Assembly (NCBI RefSeq): GCF_002999335.1
Contig: NW_020312070.1
Span: forward strand, 248,001-312,000
From: Cyclospora cayetanensis
Taxonomy: Eukaryota; Apicomplexa; Conoidasida; Eucoccidiorida; Eimeriidae
Direction: 5' to 3'
Length of the DNA stretch: 64,000 nt
The notes beneath the pieces are model-generated. The model saw only the letters and a list, made by a program, of their open reading frames with translations, was not told the origin of the DNA and did not search any database. The position numbers and the translations under genes are program-made. Shown here piece after piece: positions 61,040 to 64,000 of the stretch (positions within the stretch are counted from its first letter, which is position 1; each line of letters begins with the position of its first letter).

Positions 61040-61420
61040 ATAAAACGAAGAACTATTTTATTGTTAACTAATCGGTTTGCCTGTCCGTACAACTTGTTTA
61101 TTCCAGAATAATATAGGCTCGATACAATAAGATGCAATGTTGTATGCTCGTGCACGATGATATGCGAAACTAGCTGTGAATGCTTGGAGTACACAGAGGA
61201 TGCAGCTAAGTACGCCCTGGCACTCCATCTCCCCTCGCATCAGGAACTTTGGGGGGAGAAGTCACAAAAAAGGAGGAAAGGGACCACTTTTGAAAGGCAA
61301 AGTATTTTTATCAGGCGTATATTGGATCTGGAGTTAATTGTCTGCATACGGAAACGGTCACATGGAGCTTTATTCTGTTGCACAGGGCAGCTATGAGGCC
61401 AGAAGTAAAAAATATTCATT
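61040..61420 (+). repeat. Dispersed repeat family R3, reference copy
   Basis: Contains, in order, CTAATCGGTTTGCCTGTCCG, GGCTCGATACAATAAGATG and AACTAGCTGTGAATGCTTGG. A T-rich end follows. It is about 0.6 kb from the 60.42 kb copy in the same orientation, so the two could be the LTR pair of a collapsed element or two solo LTRs. Confidence 0.6.
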
Positions 61421-62774
61421 CTCATACTACTGCACTAGCCCATGGCCTTAGCAGACTGCATATAAAAATAACCCAGGCAATCGGTCAAACCTTAATCAAT
61501 TCTTAGGTGGGCATAGCTAGTGCCATAGAATGGATAGCAATAACTAGAAGTGCGGTATTTTGACTGAGGATGTCGCGGCAGTGCAGAACGGCGATATGCT
61601 CAACAAGAACAGGGTTTGCCAAAAAGACTTCTGCAGTAGAGATAGATCTAAACGCCTGCAGAGACGGGGCGCCAATGAGGCATCTGAGAGCTCCGACCAG
61701 CCCAGTGACATCAATCCATCGCTTCCTAGATTATTATTTTATCAGGACGATGCAACGAATGGCTTTGTACTTGAAGACGATTCAATATACGAAGCCAAAG
61801 TCGGATAGCTATATCTCACTTTTATGTAAGATGTGAACTGTAACTCCACTTCGTCTAGTACACCCAAAGAAACACTGATGTTTGTTTTGCTTAATTTCTC
61901 TCCAGCGGCATGGATATCTGTGTTTAACAGGAGAGCTTAGTTGCTCATATTATCGAGAATGCATAATGGCGGTGCGAAAGGAGCAAAAAAATGGAAAGTG
62001 CACGCAATCGGATTTCCGGCCACCCCGAGGCTCGATCGCCTGGGGGGCCTGGAGTGGCCCTGCTCCTGGCCTCTTCGAATATGCTTTGCGCGACTGTTAT
62101 TGTGGCTTGTGCCAAAATCTTATTAGAAGCGTCTGTTTGCTTTTCTGGTGCCTCACAGTCTTACTGTTCCCGCATGTCCCCTGTCTTTGCGTTGATCCTC
62201 ACAGCCTGTTGCACTCGACCTGGAGTTGAGGCCTGAAAGGCGGCAGCACAGAGGATAGCTAATCTCCCTTCTTCCACGCGCAGGCTCGTTTATCCTATAT
62301 GCAGGATCTGGGGTGTTGACAGTACAATCAGTGGCAAGCACCGGCTTTGCGATTCCAGCCTCCCAACCGTAACCGCGTTGATCTTATTCAGGCTATTTGA
62401 GGATTGAAACCAGCACACCACCTTTCGCCCCCTCACAGAGTTACTTATGTCAGTTCCATCTCCTTCTCCCCCCTCTCCAGGCCCCTTTTGGTCTGAGTGT
62501 AGTCCTTTCCCTCGAATTCTCCTGCGCTGAACGTGCACTCCCGCAACTAGCGTCGGTTGGAAACGACGTGAATTTGCCGCATTACGAAGCAACGCAGCTG
62601 CAGCGGTATCGGTACCGCTGCTGCCGCAGCATTGCTGACGATTCTTCTTCAGCTGGGCTCCTGGGTATCCGGTTGGACAGAAGGAAGACGGTTAATGGGG
62701 CTCGGTAGAGAGCAGAGCAAGCGGGCCACCGCATCAGGATCAGAAAGAGGGGGAGAGCAAAGGGCAAGACGATA

Positions 62775-63959
62775 ATGCTGGAGAGGCTTTTGAGGTTCTG
62801 GGGCCTGCCCCTTTGGACTGTGTGCCCCGGGGCAGAGCCGCACCTACGGCGTCGGTATCTGACATTCTCCTGTCCTTCCCCAGGGATGTGCTGGTTGCCT
62901 CTTCCTCAAGGGGTCTTGGGTTTGAGGCTGCTTTTAGACGCTTTATTTTATTGGAAGATAGGCTGGATCATTTTTGGTTTGGTGATAACCACTGCGCACC
63001 TCTGCGTACTATGTTATTCAGCACTGTACGACGAGCTTAAGACGACCCGTTACTTCCCACTCCTCGTGATGATGTGCACCCTTGGTTTCATTCGTCTCAT
63101 ATGTTGCTGCATCATTTTTGAGCGCATAAGAGACCTGCGAGTAGTGTGGTGGTCCCGACCAGTGGTGGGGGAAGTTATGCAACTCTTGAAGTGTGCTTGT
63201 TGGCAGGTGGAACGTATGGCTTCGTGTGCATCTTCTTGCGTCATGTTTGCCGCTCTGCATGTTATGTACACTGAGGGCAGCTGCACTAGCACCGCTCCTT
63301 TCCTGTGTCGTTATATGTCAGTAATAATCCTTTGCTTCCTCTCCCTCCTCGGGCCGAACGTGGTAGTGTTGCTAGGCACCATCGCGGCCTTTATCTGCGT
63401 CTGCTGCACCACGGAGGCGCAGCTGGCAGTACTCTTTGTTAATGAACCGATTGCGAACTACAGCCTTCCCTCTCGTATACTCCACAAGCTCAAAGAAAAA
63501 ACGTGGTCTCAGCTGCAGTGCGCATACACCACATTGTCAATCATGTCTGCCCCGTATCCTGGGGTGTTGGACTCGGCTATTTGCTCTATCTGCCTATGTG
63601 AATACCGGTCAGAAGATCTGATCCGCATCCTTCCGTGTGGCCACCTATTTCATTCTGTGTGTATCACTAGGTGGTTCCGATCACGTGCTTCTTGCCCCTT
63701 GCGGTGTCACCTCAACTTCTGTACCGGCGAAATCGAGATATCTAGACGGACTGATATAGAGGCGCAGCAGGAGTGGGCATTAGAGTCAAGTGAAGAGCAG
63801 GAGCGGCTTTCTTCGTCCTACTACGTGCCCCAGGTATCGGAAGAGAGAGGAGCAACGACTCCCTCGGAAGAACAGGAAGATCAGCAGGCAGAAGGCACAG
63901 CAGGACATGCTGAGCAGGAGCATCACTTTAGTGCAGTGGATAGCAGATACCCGGTTTAA
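62775..63959 (+). CDS. Multi-span membrane RING-H2 E3 ubiquitin ligase
   Basis: One open frame of 394 residues. Hydrophobic spans lie at roughly residues 48-75, 93-115 and 175-215, with a further hydrophobic patch near 140-160. A RING-H2 finger is at about residues 269-311: CSICLCEY, then [14 protein letters not shown] and CPLRC, giving the Cys-Cys-Cys-His-His-Cys-Cys-Cys ligand order. The tail is acidic and Gln/Glu-rich (EEQEDQQAE). Such proteins recruit E2 enzymes at ER, Golgi or endosomal membranes. The frame is open slightly upstream of the chosen ATG. TTCCCCAG at about 62,876 resembles an acceptor, so the first 35 residues are the least certain part. It is the only apparently intronless long gene here and has few triplet runs. 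Confidence 0.86.
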   Translation: MLERLLRFWGLPLWTVCPGAEPHLRRRYLTFSCPSPGMCWLPLPQGVLGLRLLLDALFYWKIGWIIFGLVITTAHLCVLCYSALYDELKTTRYFPLLVMMCTLGFIRLICCCIIFERIRDLRVVWWSRPVVGEVMQLLKCACWQVERMASCASSCVMFAALHVMYTEGSCTSTAPFLCRYMSVIILCFLSLLGPNVVVLLGTIAAFICVCCTTEAQLAVLFVNEPIANYSLPSRILHKLKEKTWSQLQCAYTTLSIMSAPYPGVLDSAICSICLCEYRSEDLIRILPCGHLFHSVCITRWFRSRASCPLRCHLNFCTGEIEISRRTDIEAQQEWALESSEEQERLSSSYYVPQVSEERGATTPSEEQEDQQAEGTAGHAEQEHHFSAVDSRYPV

Positions 63960-64000
63960 CCGAACAGGGTTGTGGTTAAATGGTGGAGTCGCGTATGGGG

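Larger units (their letters stand above)
46549..62774. other. Long repeat-poor, gene-free segment (16 kb) with retroelement relics
   Basis: There are no triplet runs and no credible multi-exon gene. It holds R2/R3/R1 repeats, a pol relic at 49,560-49,890 and the most complete Ty3/gypsy relic at 55,480-58,500. 50,000-51,200, 52,000-53,100 and 58,800-59,900 show nothing I can name. A frame at 60,063-60,338 is hydrophobic but lacks context. Just upstream of the RING gene (61,880-62,700) the composition becomes richer, and small frames there could be 5' exons or promoter; none is convincing. Confidence 0.6.

Noticed and set aside
1..64000. tRNA, rRNA or telomere-repeat sequences
   Set aside because: I looked for tRNA T-loop motifs, rRNA-like conserved strings and TTTAGGG arrays and recognised none. 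A covariance-model scan would settle this.

Overview
This window is nuclear genomic DNA from a coccidian apicomplexan, most likely an Eimeria species. The protein-coding parts are saturated with CAG/CTG triplets that translate as Gln, Ala, Ser or Leu runs. Genes have several short introns with clear GT/AG borders. Gene-bearing, triplet-rich stretches alternate with repeat-poor stretches that have almost no open frame, and this is the segmentation described for Eimeria chromosomes. Assignment to genus is by composition and architecture only.

Layout. About 1-7,650 (minus strand) is a many-exon HEAT/ARM-like gene, probably an exportin, entering the window at its 3' end. 7,650-14,070 is repeat-poor and holds a decayed Ty3/gypsy element. 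14,074-17,804 (plus) carries an RRM followed by a SPOC domain and a Gln-rich tail, which together look like one Spen-family RNA-binding protein. 19,226-21,088 (minus) is a complete six-exon TRM9-type tRNA wobble-uridine methyltransferase. 21,640-22,422 (minus) has exons of an unrecognised gene. 22,650-27,730 is repeat-poor and includes a reverse-transcriptase relic that still shows a YIDD motif. 27,733-30,962 (plus) is a five-exon gene for a secreted or membrane-targeted beta-propeller-like protein resembling bacterial proteins. 30,960-38,660 is repeat-poor with integrase and RNase H relics. 38,663-46,548 (minus) is a very large Gln-rich coiled-coil gene whose first visible exons carry a Sec16 C-terminal-like motif. 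46,550-62,770 is the longest repeat-poor stretch, with more Ty3/gypsy relics and dispersed LTR-like repeats. 62,775-63,959 (plus) encodes a multi-membrane-span RING-H2 protein.

The genes are unrelated housekeeping-type functions: nuclear transport, RNA binding, tRNA modification, probable secretory-pathway organisation and ubiquitin ligation. There is no operon-like logic. The noteworthy structure is the contrast between triplet-rich gene islands and gene-poor graveyards of one Ty3/gypsy lineage, in which at least five pol fragments and three dispersed repeat families can be aligned by eye. Exon borders were read by hand from splice signals and reading-frame phase. They are firm for the methyltransferase, the beta-propeller gene, the RRM and most of the coiled-coil gene, and approximate for the exportin-like gene.
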